64,000 nt of DNA from Sepiola atlantica (Eukaryota; Mollusca; Cephalopoda; Sepiida; Sepiolidae), in contig OY744523.1 in NCBI GenBank assembly GCA_963556195.1, positions 81,494,480 through 81,558,479 on the forward strand, in the 5' to 3' direction. Numbering within the stretch: the stretch's first letter is position 1; each line of letters opens with the position of its first letter. Shown piece after piece: positions 13,301-28,242 of the stretch. Under the pieces are notes generated by a model, which was not told the DNA's origin, searched no databases, and was given only the letters and a program-made list of their open reading frames with translations. The position numbers and the translations under genes were made by a program.

Positions 13301-16300
13301 AAAGACATGATATCATTAATTTGAGTGAAAATCGACTCACGCAACGTGTTTTTCATCAATATTCAACAATAGTAATCTCAACCTTCTAATTTGATACATC
13401 CATGTTGTAAAAACATGATATCATTTATTCGAGTGAAAATCGACTTCCGTGACGTGTTTTTCATCAATATTCAACAATAGTAATCTCAACCTTCTAATTT
13501 CATACATCCATGTTGTAAAGACATTACATCATGAAATCGAGTGAAAACCGACTCGCGCAACGTGTTTTTAATCAACATCTAACAATAGTAATCTCAACCT
13601 TCTAATTTGATACATCCATGTTCTAAAGACATGACATCATGAAATCGAGTGAAAACTGACTCGCGCAACTTGTTTTTCATCAACATTTAACAATAGTAAT
13701 CTCAAACTTCTAATTTCATACATCCATGTTGTAAATACATAACATCATTAATTCGAGTGAAAATCGACTCGCGCCACGTGTTTTTCATCAATATTCAACA
13801 ATAGTAATCTCAACCTTCTTATTTGATAATTCCATGTTGTAAAGACATGACATCATGTAATCGAGTGAAAACCGACTCGCACAACTTGTTTTTCATCAAC
13901 AATAAACAATAGTAATCTCAACCTTCTAATTTCATACATCCATGTTGTAAATACATGACATCATTGATTCGAGTGAAAATCGACTCGCGCTACGTGTTTT
14001 TCATCAATATTCAACAATAGTAATCTCAACTTTCTTATTTGATTATTTTATGGTGTAAAGACATGACATCATGAAATCGAGTGAAAACCGACTCGCGCAA
14101 CGTGTTTTTCATCAACATTCAACAATAGTAATCTCAACATTCTAATTTCATACATCCATGTTGTAAATACATAACATCATTAATCCGAGTGAAAATCGAC
14201 TCGCGCAACGTGTTTTTCATCAATATTCAACAATAGTAATCTCAACCTTCTTATTTGATAATTCCATGTTGTAAAGACATGACATCATGAAATCGAGTCA
14301 AAACCGACTCGCGCAAGTTGTTTTTTATCAACATTCAACAATAGTAATCTCAAAATTCTAATTTCATACATCCATGTTGTAAATACATAACATCATTAAT
14401 TCGTGTGAAAATCGACTCGCGCAAGGTGTTTTTCATCAATATTCAACAATAGTAATCTCAACCTTCTTATTTGATAATTCCATGTTGTAAAGACATGACA
14501 TCATGAAATCGAGTGAAAACCGACTCGCGCAACTTGTTTTTCATCAACATTCAACAATAGTAATCTCAACCTTCTAATTTCATACATCTATGTTGTAAAG
14601 ACAAAACATCATTAATCGAGTGAAAATCGACTCGCGCAACGTGTTTTTCATCAATATTCAACAATAGTAATCTCAACCTTCTTATTTGATAATTCCATGT
14701 TGTAAAGACATGACATCATGAAATCGAGTGAAAACCGACTCGCGCAACGTGTTTTTCATCAACATTCAACAATAGTAATCTCAACCTTCTAATTTCATAC
14801 ATCCATGTTGTAAAGACATGACATCATGAAATCGAGTTAAAACCGACTCGCGCAACGTGTTTTTAATCAACATTCAACAATAGTAATCTCAACCTTCTAA
14901 TTTCATACATCCATGTTGTAAAAACATGATATCATTTATTCGAGTGAAAATCGACTCGCGCAACGTGTTTTTCATCAATATTCAACAATAGTAATCTCAA
15001 CATTCTAATTTCATACATCCACGTTGTTAAGACAAAACATCATTAATTCGACTGAAAATCGACTCGCGCAACGTGTTTTTCATCAATATTCAACAATAGT
15101 TATCTCAACCTTCTTATTTGATAATTCGATGTTGTAAAGACATAACATCGTGAAATCACGAGAAAACTGACTCGCGCAACTTGTTTTTCATCAACATTCA
15201 ACAATAGTAATCTCAACATTCTAATTTCATACATCCACGTTGTTAAGACAAAACATCATTAATTCGAGTGAAAATCGACTCGCGCTACGTGTTTTTCATC
15301 AATATTCAACAATAGTAATCTCAACCTTCTTATTTGATAATTCCATGTTGTAAAGACATGACATCATGAAATCGAGTGAAAACCGACTCGCGCAACGTGT
15401 TTTTCATCAACATTCAACAATAGTAATCTCAACCTTCTAATTTCATACATCCATGTTGTAAATACATAACATCATTAATTCGAGTGAAAATCGAGTCGCG
15501 CTACGTGTTTTTCATCAATATTCAACAATAGTAATCTCAACCTTCTTAATTGATAATTCCATGTTGTAAAGACATGACATCATGAAATCGAGTTAAAACC
15601 GACTCGCGCAACTTGTTTTTCATCAATATTCAACAATAGTAATCTCAACATTCTAATTTCATACATCCATGTTGTAAATACATAACATCATTAATTCGTG
15701 TGAAAATCGACTCGCGCAAGGTGTTTTTCATCAATATTCAACAATAGTAATCTCAACCTTCTTATTTGATAATTCCATGTTGTAAAGACATGACATCATG
15801 AAATCGAGTGAAAACTGACTCGCGCAACTTGTTTTTCATCAACATTCAACAATAGTAATCTCAACATTCTAATTTCATACATCCATGTTGTAAATACATA
15901 ACATCATTAAATCGAGTGAAAATCGACTCGCACAACATGTTTTTAATCAATATTCAACAATAGTAATGTCAACCTTCTTATTTGATAATTCCATGTTGTA
16001 AAGACATGACATCATGAAATCGAGTGAAAACTGACTCGCGCAAGGTGTTTTTCATCAACATTCAACAATAGTAATCTCAACATTCTAATTTCATACATCC
16101 ACGCTGTAAAGACATAATATCATTAATTCGAGTGAAAATCGACTCGCGCAACGTGTTTTTCATCAATATTCAACAATAGTAATCTTAACCTTCTTAGTTG
16201 ATAATTCCATGGTATAAAGACATGATATCATTAATTCGAGTAAAAATCGACTTGCGCAACGTATTTTTCATCAACATTCAACAATAGTAATCTTAACCTT

Positions 16301-19300
16301 CTAATTTCATACATCCATGTTGTAAATACATGACATCATTAAATCGAGTGAAAATCGACTCGCGCCAGGTGTTTTTAATCAATATTCAACCATAGTAATC
16401 TCAACCTTCTTATTTGATAATTCCATGTTGTAAAGACATGACATCATGAAATCGAGTGAAAACCGACTCGCGCAACTTGTTTTTCATCAACATTCAACAA
16501 TAGTAATCTCAACCTTCTAATTTCATACATCCATGTTGTAAATACATAACATCATTAATTCGAGTGAAAATCGACTCGCGCTACGTGTTTTTCATTAATA
16601 TTCAACAATAGTAATCTCAACCTTCTTATTTGATAATAACATGGTGTAAAAACATGACATCATGAAATCGAGTGAAAACTGACTCGCGCAACGTGTTTTT
16701 CATCAACATTCAACAATAGTAATCTAAACCTTCTAATTTCATACATCCATGTGGTAAATACATAACATCATTAATTCGAGTGAAAATCGACTCGCACAAC
16801 ATGTTTTTAATCAATATTCAACAATAGTAATCTCAACCTTCTTATTTGATAATTCCATGTTGTAAAGACATGACATCATAAAATCGAGTGAAAACTGACT
16901 CGCGCAACTTGTTTTTCATCAACATTCAACAATAGTAATCTCAACATTCTAATTTCATACATCAACGTTGTAAAGACATAACATCATTAATTCGAGTGAA
17001 AATCGACTCGCGCAAGGTGTTTTTTATCAATATTCAACAATAGTAATCTCAACCTTCTTATTTGATAATTCCATGTTGTAAAGAGATGACATCATGAAAT
17101 CGAGTGAAAACCGACTCGCGCAACTTGTTTTTCATCAACATTCAACAATAGTAATCTCAACCTTCTAATTTCATACATCCATGTTGTAAATACATAACAT
17201 CATTAATTCGAGTGAAAATCGACTCGCGCAACATGTTTTTCATCAATATTCAACAATAGTAATGTCAACCTTCTTATTTGATAATTCCATGTTGTAAATA
17301 CATGACATCATGAAATCGAGTGAAAACCGACTCGCGCAACGTGTTTTTCATCAACATTCAACAATAGTAATCTCAACCTTCTAATTTCATACATCCATGT
17401 TGTAAAGACATGATATACATTAATTCGAGTGAAAATCGACTCGCGCAACATGTTTTTCATCAATATTCAACAATAGTAATGTCAACCTTCTTATTTGATA
17501 ATTCCATGTTGTAAAGACATGACATCATGAAATCGAGTGAAAACCGACTCGCGCAACGTGTTTTTCATCAACATTCAACAATAGTAATCTCAACCTTCTT
17601 ATTTGATAATTCCATGTTGTAAAGACATGACATCATGAAATCGAGTGAAAACCGACTCGCGCAATGAGTTTTTAATCAACATTCAACAATAGTAATCTCA
17701 ACCTTCTAATTTCATACATCCATGTTGTAAAGACATGATATCAATTATTCGAGTGAAAATCGACTCGCGCAACGAGTTTTTAATCAACATTCAACAATAG
17801 TAATCTCAACATTCTAATTTCATACATCCATGTTGTAAAGACATGATATCAATTATTCGAGTGAAAACCGACTCGCGCAACGTGTTTTTCATCAACATTC
17901 AACAATAGTAATCTTAACCTTCTTATTTGATAATTCCATGTTGTAAAGACATGACATCATGAAATCGAGTGAAAACCGACTCGTGCAACGTGTTTTTCAT
18001 CAACATTCAACAATAGTAATCTCAACCTTCTTATTTGATAATTCCATGTTGTAAAGACATGACATCATGAAATTGAGTGAAAACCGACTCGCGCAACGTG
18101 TTTTTCATCAACATTCAACAATAGTAATCTTAACCTTCTTATTTGATAATTCCATGTTGTAAAGACATGACATCATGAAATCGAGTAAAAACCGACTCGT
18201 GCAACGTGTTTTTCATCAACATTCAACAATAGTAATCTCAACCTTCTAATTTCATACATCCATGTTGTAAATACATAACATCATTACTTCGAGTGAAAAT
18301 CGACTCGCGCAAGGTGTTTTTCATCACTATTCAACAATAGTAATCTCAACCTTCTCATTTGATAATTCCATGGTGTAAAGACATGACATCATGAAATCGA
18401 GTGAAAACCGACTCGTGCAACTTGTTTTTCATCAACATTCAACAATAGTAATCTCAACCTTCTAATTTCATACATCCATGTTGTAAATACATAACATCAT
18501 TAATTCGAGTGAAAATCGACTTGCGCAACATGTTTTTCATCAATATTCAACAATAGTAATGTCAACCTTCTTATTTGATAATTCCATGTTGTAAATACAT
18601 GACATCATGAAATCGAGTGAAAACCGACTCGCGCAACGTGTTTTTCATCAACATTCAACAATAGTAATCTCAACCTTCTAATTTCATACATCCATGTTGT
18701 AAAGACATGATATACATTAATTCGAGTGAAAATCGACTCGCACAACGTGTTTTTCATCATAATTCAACAATAGTAATCTCAACCTTCTTATTTGATAATT
18801 CCATGTTGTAAAGACATGACATCATGAAATCGAGTGAAAACCGACTCGCGCAACGTGTTTTTCATCAACATTCAACAATAGTAATCTCAACCTTCTTATT
18901 TGATAATTCCATGTTGTAAAGACATGACATCATGAAATCGAGTGAAAACCGACTCGCGCAACGAGTTTTTAATCAACATTCAACAATAGTAATCTCAACC
19001 TTCTAATTTCATACATCCATGTTGTAAAGACATGATATCAATTATTCGAGTGAAAATCGACTCGCGCAACGAGTTTTTAATCAATATTCAACAATAGTAA
19101 TCTCAACCTTCTTATTTGATAATTCCATGTTGTAAAGACATGACATCATGAAATCGAGTAAAAACCGACTCGTGCAACGTGTTTTTCATCAACATTCAAC
19201 AATAGTAATCTCAACCTTCTAATTTCATACATCTATGTTGAAAGACAAAACATCATTAATCGAGTGAAAATCGACTCGCGCAACGTGTTTTTCATCAATA

Positions 19301-19496
19301 TTCAACAATAGTAATCTCAACCTTCTTATTTGATAATTCCATGTTGTAAATACATAACATCATTAATTCGAGTGAAAATCGACTCGCGCAACGTGTTTTT
19401 CATCAATTCTCAACAATAGTAATCTCAACCTTCTTATTTGATAATTCCATGTTGTAAAGACATGACATCATTAATTCGAGTGAAAATCGACTCGTC

Positions 19497-22400
19497 CAAC
19501 GTGTTTTTCATCAACATTCAACAATAGTAATCTTAACCTTCTTATTTGATAATTCCATGTTGTAAAGACATGACATCATGAAATCGAGTGAAAACCGACT
19601 CGTGCAACGTGTTTTTCATCAACATTCAACAATAGTAATCTCAACCTTCTTATTTGATAATTCCATGTTGTAAAGACATGACATCATGAAATTGAGTGAA
19701 AACCGACTCGCGCAACGTGTTTTTCATCAACATTCAACAATAGTAATCTTAACCTTCTTATTTGATAATTCCATGTTGTAAAGACATGACATCATGAAAT
19801 CGAGTAAAAACCGACTCGTGCAACGTGTTTTTCATCAACATTCAACAATAGTAATCTCAACCTTCTAATTTCATACATCCATGTTGTAAATACATAACAT
19901 CATTACTTCGAGTGAAAATCGACTCGCGCAAGGTGTTTTTCATCAATATTCAACAATAGTAATCTCAACCTTCTCATTTGATAATTCCATGGTGTAAAGA
20001 CATGACATCATGAAATCGAGTGAAAACCGACTCGTGCAACTTGTTTTTCATCAACATTCAACAATAGTAATCTCAACCTTCTAATTTCATACATCCATGT
20101 TGTAAATACATAACATCATTAATTCGAGTGAAAATCGACTTGCGCAACATGTTTTTCATCAATATTCAACAATAGTAATGTCAACCTTCTTATTTGATAA
20201 TTCCATGTTGTAAATACATGACATCATGAAATCGAGTGAAAACCGACTCGCGCAACGTGTTTTTCATCAACATTCAACAATAGTAATCTCAACCTTCTAA
20301 TTTCATACATCCATGTTGTAAAGACATGATATACATTAATTCGAGTGAAAATCGACTCGCACAACGTGTTTTTCATCATAATTCAACAATAGTAATCTCA
20401 ACCTTCTTATTTGATAATTCCATGTTGTACAGACATGACATCATGAAATCGAGTGAAAACCGACTCGCGCAACGTGTTTTTCATCAACATTCAACAATAG
20501 TAATCTCAACCTTCTTATTTGATAATTCCATGTTGTAAAGACATGACATCATGAAATCGAGTGAAAACCGACTCGCGCAACGAGTTTTTAATCAACATTC
20601 AACAATAGTAATCTCAACCTTCTAATTTCATACATCCATGTTGTAAAGACATGATATCAATTATTCGAGTGAAAATCGACTCGCGCAACGAGTTTTTAAT
20701 CAACATTCAACAATAGTAATCTCAACATTCTAATTTCATACATCCACGTTGTAAAGACATAACATCATTAATTCGAGTGAAAATCGACTCGCGCAACATG
20801 TTTTTCATCAATATTCAACAATAGTAATCTCAACCTTCTTATTTGATAATTCCATGTTGTAAAGACATGACATCATGAAATCGAGTAAAAACCGACTCGT
20901 GCAACGTGTTTTTCATCAACATTCAACAATAGTAATCTCAACCTTCTAATTTCATACATCTATGTTGAAAGACAAAACATCATTAATCGAGTGAAAATCG
21001 ACTCGCGCAACGTGTTTTTCATCAATATTCAACAATAGTAATCTCAACCTTCTTATTTGATAATTCCATGTTGTAAAGACATGACATCATGAAATCGAGT
21101 GAAAACCGACTCGCGCAACGTGTTTTTCATCAACATTCAACAATAGTAATCTCAACCTTCTAATTTCATACATCCATGTTGTAAAGACATGACATCATGA
21201 AATCGAGTTAAAACCGACTCGCGCAACGTGTTTTTAATCAACATTCAACAATAGTAATCTCAACCTTCTAATTTCATACATCCATGTTGTAAAAACATGA
21301 TATCATTTATTCGAGTGAAAATCGACTCGCGCAACGTGTTTTTCATCAATATTCAACAATAGTAATCTCAACATTCTAATTTCATACATCCACGTTGTTA
21401 AGACAAAACATCATTAATTCGAGTAAAAATCGACTCGCGCAACGTGTTTTTCATCAATATTCAACAATAGTAATCTCAACCTTCTTATTTGATAATTCGA
21501 TGTTGTAAAGACATAACATCGTGAAATCACGAGAAAACTGACTCGCGCAACTTGTTTTTCATCAACATTCAACAATAGTAATCTCAACATTCTAATTTCA
21601 TACATCCACGTTGTTAAGACAAAACATCATTAATTCGAGTGAAAATCGACTCGCGCTACGTGTTTTTCATCAATATTCAACAATAGTAATCTCAACCTTC
21701 TTATTTGATAATTCCATGTTGTAAAGACATGACATCATGAAATCGAGTGAAAACCGACTCGCGCAACTTGTTGTTCATCAACATTCAACAATAGTAATCT
21801 CAACATTCTAATTTCATACATCCATGTTGTAAATACATAACATCATTAATTCGTGTGAAAATCGACTCGCGCAAGGTGTTTTTCATCAATATTCAACAAT
21901 AGTAATCTCAACCTTCTTATTTGATAATTCCATGTTGTAAAGACATGACATCATGAAATCGAGTGAAAACTGACTAGCGCAACTTGTTTTTCATCAACAT
22001 TCAACAATAGTAATCTCAACATTCTAATTTCATACATCCATGTTGTAAATACATAACATCATTAAATCGAGTGAAAATCGACTCGCACAACATGTTTTTA
22101 ATCAATATTCAACAATAGTAATGTCAACCTTCTTATTTGATAATTCCATGTTGTAAAGACATGACATCATGAAATCGAGTGAAAACCGACTCGCGCAACT
22201 TGTTTTTCATCAACATTCAACAATAGTAATCTCAACCTTCTAATTTGATACATCCATGTTGTAAATACATAACATCATTAATTCGAGTGAAAATCGACTC
22301 GCGCAACGTGTTTTTCATTAATATTCAACAATAGTAATCTCAACCTTCTTATTTGATAATTCCATGTTGTAAAGACATGACATCATGAAATCGAGTGAAA

Positions 22401-24247
22401 ACCGACTCGCGCAACTTGTTGTTCATCAACATTCAACAATAGTAATCTCAACATTCTAATTTCATACATCCATGTTGTAAATACATAACATCATTAATTC
22501 GTGTGAAAATCGACTCGCGCAAGGTGTTTTTCATCAATATTCAACAATAGTAATCTCAACCTTCTTATTTGATAATTCCATGTTGTAAAGACATGACATC
22601 ATGAAATCGAGTGAAAACTGACTAGCGCAACTTGTTTTTCATCAACATTCAACAATAGTAATCTCAACATTCTAATTTCATACATCCATGTTGTAAATAC
22701 ATAACATCATTAAATCGAGTGAAAATCGACTCGCACAACATGTTTTTAATCAATATTCAACAATAGTAATGTCAACCTTCTTATTTGATAATTCCATGTT
22801 GTAAAGACATGACATCATGAAATCGAGTGAAAACCGACTCGCGCAACTTGTTTTTCATCAACATTCAACAATAGTAATCTCAACCTTCTAATTTCATACA
22901 TCCATGTTGTAAATACATAACATCATTAATTCGAGTGAAAATCGACTCGCGCAACGTGTTTTTCATTAATATTCAACAATAGTAATCTCAACCTTCTTAT
23001 TTGATAATTCCATGGTGTAAAAACATGACATCATGAAATCGAGTGAAAACTGACTCGCGCAACGTGTTTTTCATCAACATTCAACAATAGTAATCTAAAC
23101 CTTCTAATTTCATACATCCATGTGGTAAATACATAACATCATTAATTCGAGTGAAAATCGACTCGCACAACATGTTTTTAATCAATATTCAACAATAGTA
23201 ATCTCAACCTTCTTATTTGATAATTCCATGTTGTAAAGACATGACATCATGAAATCGAGTGAAAACTGACTCGCGCAACTTGTTTTTCATCAACATTCAA
23301 CAATAGTAATCTCAACATTCTAATTTCATACATCAACGTTGTAAAGACATAACATCATTAATTCGAGTGAAAATCGACTCGCGCAAGGTGTTTTTCATCA
23401 ATATTCAACAATAGTAATCTCAACCTTCTTATTTGATAATTCCATGTTGTAAAGAGATGACATCATGAAATCGAGTGAAAACCGACTCGCGCAACTTGTT
23501 TTTCATCAACATTCAACAATAGTAATCTCAACCGTCTAATTTCATACATCCATGTTGTAAAGACATAACATCATTAATTCGAGTGAAAATCGACTCGCGC
23601 AACATGTTTTTCATCAATATTCAACAATAGTAATGTCAACCTTCTTATTTGATAATTCCATGTTGTAAATACATGACATCATGAAATCGAGTGAAAACCG
23701 ACTCGCGCAACGTGTTTTTCATCAACATTCAACAATAGTAATCTCAACCTTCTAATTTCATACATCCATGTTGTAAAGACATGACATCATGAAATCGAGT
23801 GAAAACCGACTCGCGCAACGAGTTTTTAATCAACATTCAACAATAGTAATCTCAACCTTCTAATTTCATACATCCATGTTGTAAAGACATGATATCAATT
23901 ATTCGAGTGAAAATCGACTCGCGCAACGAGTTTTTAATCAACATTCAACAATAGTAATCTCAACATTCTAATTTCATACATCCACGTTGTAAAGACATAA
24001 CATCATTAATTCGAGTGAAAATCGACTCGCGCAACATGTTTTTCATCAATATTCAACAATAGTAATCTCAACCTTCTTATTTGATAATTCCATGTTGTAA
24101 AGACATGACATCATGAAATCGAGTGAAAACCGACTCGTGCAACGTGTTTTTCATCAACATTCAACAATAGTAATCTTAACCTTCTTATTTGATAATTCCA
24201 TGTTGTAAAGACATGACATCATGAAATCGAGTGAAAACCGACTCGCG
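19497..24247. repeat. Higher-order satellite block, unit 1 (~4.75 kb)
   Basis: Distinctive variant monomers recur in the same order 4,751 bp downstream: the TCATTACTTC variant (19900/24651), the TATGTTGAAAGAC variant (20958/25709), the CGTGAAATCACGAG variant (21512/26263) and the TTGTTGTTCATC variant (21769/26520). This unit contains an internal 648-bp duplication (TTGTTGTTCATC again at 22417) that the next unit lacks. Boundaries are judged by eye. Confidence 0.75.
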
Positions 24248-27200
24248 CAACGTGTTTTTCATCAACATTCAACAATAGTAATCTTAACCTTCTTATTTGA
24301 TAATTCCATGTTGTAAAGACATGACATCATGAAATCGAGTGAAAACCGACTCGTGCAACGTGTTTTTCATCAACATTCAACAATAGTAATCTCAACCTTC
24401 TTATTTGATAATTCCATGTTGTAAAGACATGACATCATGAAATCGAGTGAAAACCGACTCGCGCAACGTGTTTTTCATCAACATTCAACAATAGTAATCT
24501 TAACCTTCTTATTTGATAATTCCATGTTGTAAAGACATGACATCATGAAATCGAGTAAAAACCCACTCGTGCAACGTGTTTTTCATCAACATTCAACAAT
24601 AGTAATCTCAACCTTCTAATTTCATACATCCATGTTGTAAATACATAACATCATTACTTCGAGTGAAAATCGACTCGCGCAAGGTGTTTTTCATCAATAT
24701 TCAACAATAGTAATCTCAACCTTCTCATTTGATAATTCCATGGTGTAAAGACATGACATCATGAAATCGAGTGAAAACCGACTCGTGCAACTTGTTTTTC
24801 ATCAACATTCAACAATAGTAATCTCAACCTTCTAATTTCATACATCCATGTTGTAAATACATAACATCATTAATTCGAGTGAAAATCGACTTGCGCAACA
24901 TGTTTTTCATCAATATTCAACAATAGTAATGTCAACCTTCTTATTTGATAATTCCATGTTGTAAATACATGACATCATGAAATCGAGTGAAAACCGACTC
25001 GCGCAACGTGTTTTTCATCAACATTCAACAATAGTAATCTCAACCTTCTAATTTCATACATCCATGTTGTAAAGACATGATATACATTAATTCGAGTGAA
25101 AATCGACTCGCACAACGTGTTTTTCATCATAATTCAACAATAGTAATCTCAACCTTCTTATTTGATAATTCCATGTTGTAAAGACATGACATCATGAAAT
25201 CGAGTGAAAACCGACTCGCGCAACGTGTTTTTCATCAACATTCAACAATAGTAATCTCAACCTTCTTATTTGATAATTCCATGTTGTAAAGACATGACAT
25301 CATGAAATCGAGTGAAAACCGACTCGCGCAACGAGTTTTTAATCAACATTCAACAATAGTAATCTCAACCTTCTAATTTCATACATCCATGTTGTAAAGA
25401 CATGATATCAATTATTCGAGTGAAAATCGACTCGCGCAACGAGTTTTTAATCAACATTCAACAATAGTAATCTCAACATTCTAATTTCATACATCCACGT
25501 TGTAAAGACATAACATCATTAATTCGAGTGAAAATCGACTCGCGCAACATGTTTTTCATCAATATTCAACAATAGTAATCTCAACCTTCTTATTTGATAA
25601 TTCCATGTTGTAAAGACATGACATCATGAAATCGAGTAAAAACCGACTCGTGCAACGTGTTTTTCATCAACATTCAACAATAGTAATCTCAACCTTCTAA
25701 TTTCATACATCTATGTTGAAAGACAAAACATCATTAATCGAGTGAAAATCGACTCGCGCAACGTGTTTTTCATCAATATTCAACAATAGTAATCTCAACC
25801 TTCTTATTTGATAATTCCATGTTGTAAAGACATGACATCATGAAATCGAGTGAAAACCGACTCGCGCAACGTGTTTTTCATCAACATTCAACAATAGTAA
25901 TCTCAACCTTCTAATTTCATACATCCATGTTGTAAAGACATGACATCATGAAATCGAGTTAAAACCGACTCGCGCAACGTGTTTTTAATCAACATTCAAC
26001 AATAGTAATCTCAACCTTCTAATTTCATACATCCATGTTGTAAAAACATGATATCATTTATTCGAGTGAAAATCGACTCGCGCAACGTGTTTTTCATCAA
26101 TATTCAACAATAGTAATCTCAACATTCTAATTTCATACATCCACGTTGTTAAGACAAAACATCATTAATTCGAGTAAAAATCGACTCGCGCAACGTGTTT
26201 TTCATCAATATTCAACAATAGTTATCTCAACCTTCTTATTTGATAATTCGATGTTGTAAAGACATAACATCGTGAAATCACGAGAAAACTGACTCGCGCA
26301 ACTTGTTTTTCATCAACATTCAACAATAGTAATCTCAACATTCTAATTTCATACATCCACGTTGTTAAGACAAAACATCATTAATTCGAGTGAAAATCGA
26401 CTCGCGCTACGTGTTTTTCATCAATATTCAACAATAGTAATCTCAACCTTCTTATTTGATAATTCCATGTTGTAAAGACATGACATCATGAAATCGAGTG
26501 AAAACCGACTCGCGCAACTTGTTGTTCATCAACATTCAACAATAGTAATCTCAACATTCTAATTTCATACATCCATGTTGTAAATACATAACATCATTAA
26601 TTCGTGTGAAAATCGACTCGCGCAAGGTGTTTTTCATCAATATTCAACAATAGTAATCTCAACCTTCTTATTTGATAATTCCATGTTGTAAAGACATGAC
26701 ATCATGAAATCGAGTGAAAACTGACTAGCGCAACTTGTTTTTCATCAACATTCAACAATAGTAATCTCAACATTCTAATTTCATACATCCATGTTGTAAA
26801 TACATAACATCATTAAATCGAGTGAAAATCGACTCGCACAACATGTTTTTAATCAATATTCAACAATAGTAATGTCAACCTTCTTATTTGATAATTCCAT
26901 GTTGTAAAGACATGACATCATGAAATCGAGTGAAAACCGACTCGCGCAACTTGTTTTTCATCAACATTCAACAATAGTAATCTCAACCTTCTAATTTCAT
27001 ACATCCATGTTGTAAATACATAACATCATTAATTCGAGTGAAAATCGACTCGCGCTACGTGTTTTTCATTAATATTCAACAATAGTAATGTCAACCTTCT
27101 TATTTGATAATTCCATGGTGTAAAAACATGACATCATGAAATCGAGTGAAAACTGACTCGCGCAACGTGTTTTTCATCAACATTCAACAATAGTAATCTA

Positions 27201-28242
27201 AACCTTCTAATTTCATACATCCATGTGGTAAATACATAACATCATTAATTCGAGTGAAAATCGACTCGCACAACATGTTTTTAATCAATATTCAACAATA
27301 GTAATCTCAACCTTCTTATTTGATAATTCCATGTTGTAAAGACATGACATCATGAAATCGAGTGAAAACTGACTCGCGCAACTTGTTTTTCATCAACATT
27401 CAACAATAGTAATCTCAACATTCTAATTTCATACATCAACGTTGTAAAGACATAACATCATTAATTCGAGTGAAAATCGACTCGCGCAAGGTGTTTTTCA
27501 TCAATATTCAACAATAGTAATCTCAACCTTCTTATTTGATAATTCCATGTTGTAAAGAGATGACATCATGAAATCGAGTGAAAACCGACTCGCGCAACTT
27601 GTTTTTCATCAACATTCAACAATAGTAATCTCAACCTTCTAATTTCATACATCCATGTTGTAAAGACATAACATCATTAATTCGAGTGAAAATCGACTCG
27701 CGCAACATGTTTTTCATCAATATTCAACAATAGTAATGTCAACCTTCTTATTTGATAATTCCATGTTGTAAATACATGACATCATGAAATCGAGTGAAAA
27801 CCGACTCGCGCAACGTGTTTTTCATCAACATTCAACAATAGTAATCTCAACCTTCTAATTTCATACATCCATGTTGTAAAGACATGATATCAATTATTCG
27901 AGTGAAAATCGACTCGCGCAACGAGTTTTTAATCAACATTCAACAATAGTAATCTCAACATTCTAATTTCATACATCCACGTTGTAAAGACATAACATCA
28001 TTAATTCGAGTGAAAATCGACTCGCGCAACATGTTTTTCATCAATATTCAACAATAGTAATCTCAACCTTCTTATTTGATAATTCCATGTTGTAAAGACA
28101 TGACATCATGAAATCGAGTGAAAACCGACTCGTGCAACGTGTTTTTCATCAACATTCAACAATAGTAATCTTAACCTTCTTATTTGATAATTCCATGTTG
28201 TAAAGACATGACATCATGAAATCGAGTGAAAACCGACTCGCG
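24248..28242. repeat. Higher-order satellite block, unit 2 (~4.0 kb)
   Basis: This is the second copy of the large block. After about 27.1 kb its offset to unit 1 drops from 4,751 to about 4,105 and then 3,995 bp. The losses correspond to the missing 648-bp segment and one missing 108-bp monomer. A third, partial copy starts near 28243 (TCATTACTTC variant at 28646) and runs towards the gap. Confidence 0.7.

Noticed and set aside
20326..21605. Open frames of 60-70 codons in the satellite on both strands
   Set aside because: The 108-bp monomer is divisible by three, so a frame persists wherever a stop is mutated. The peptides are just translated monomers and stops recur in most copies.
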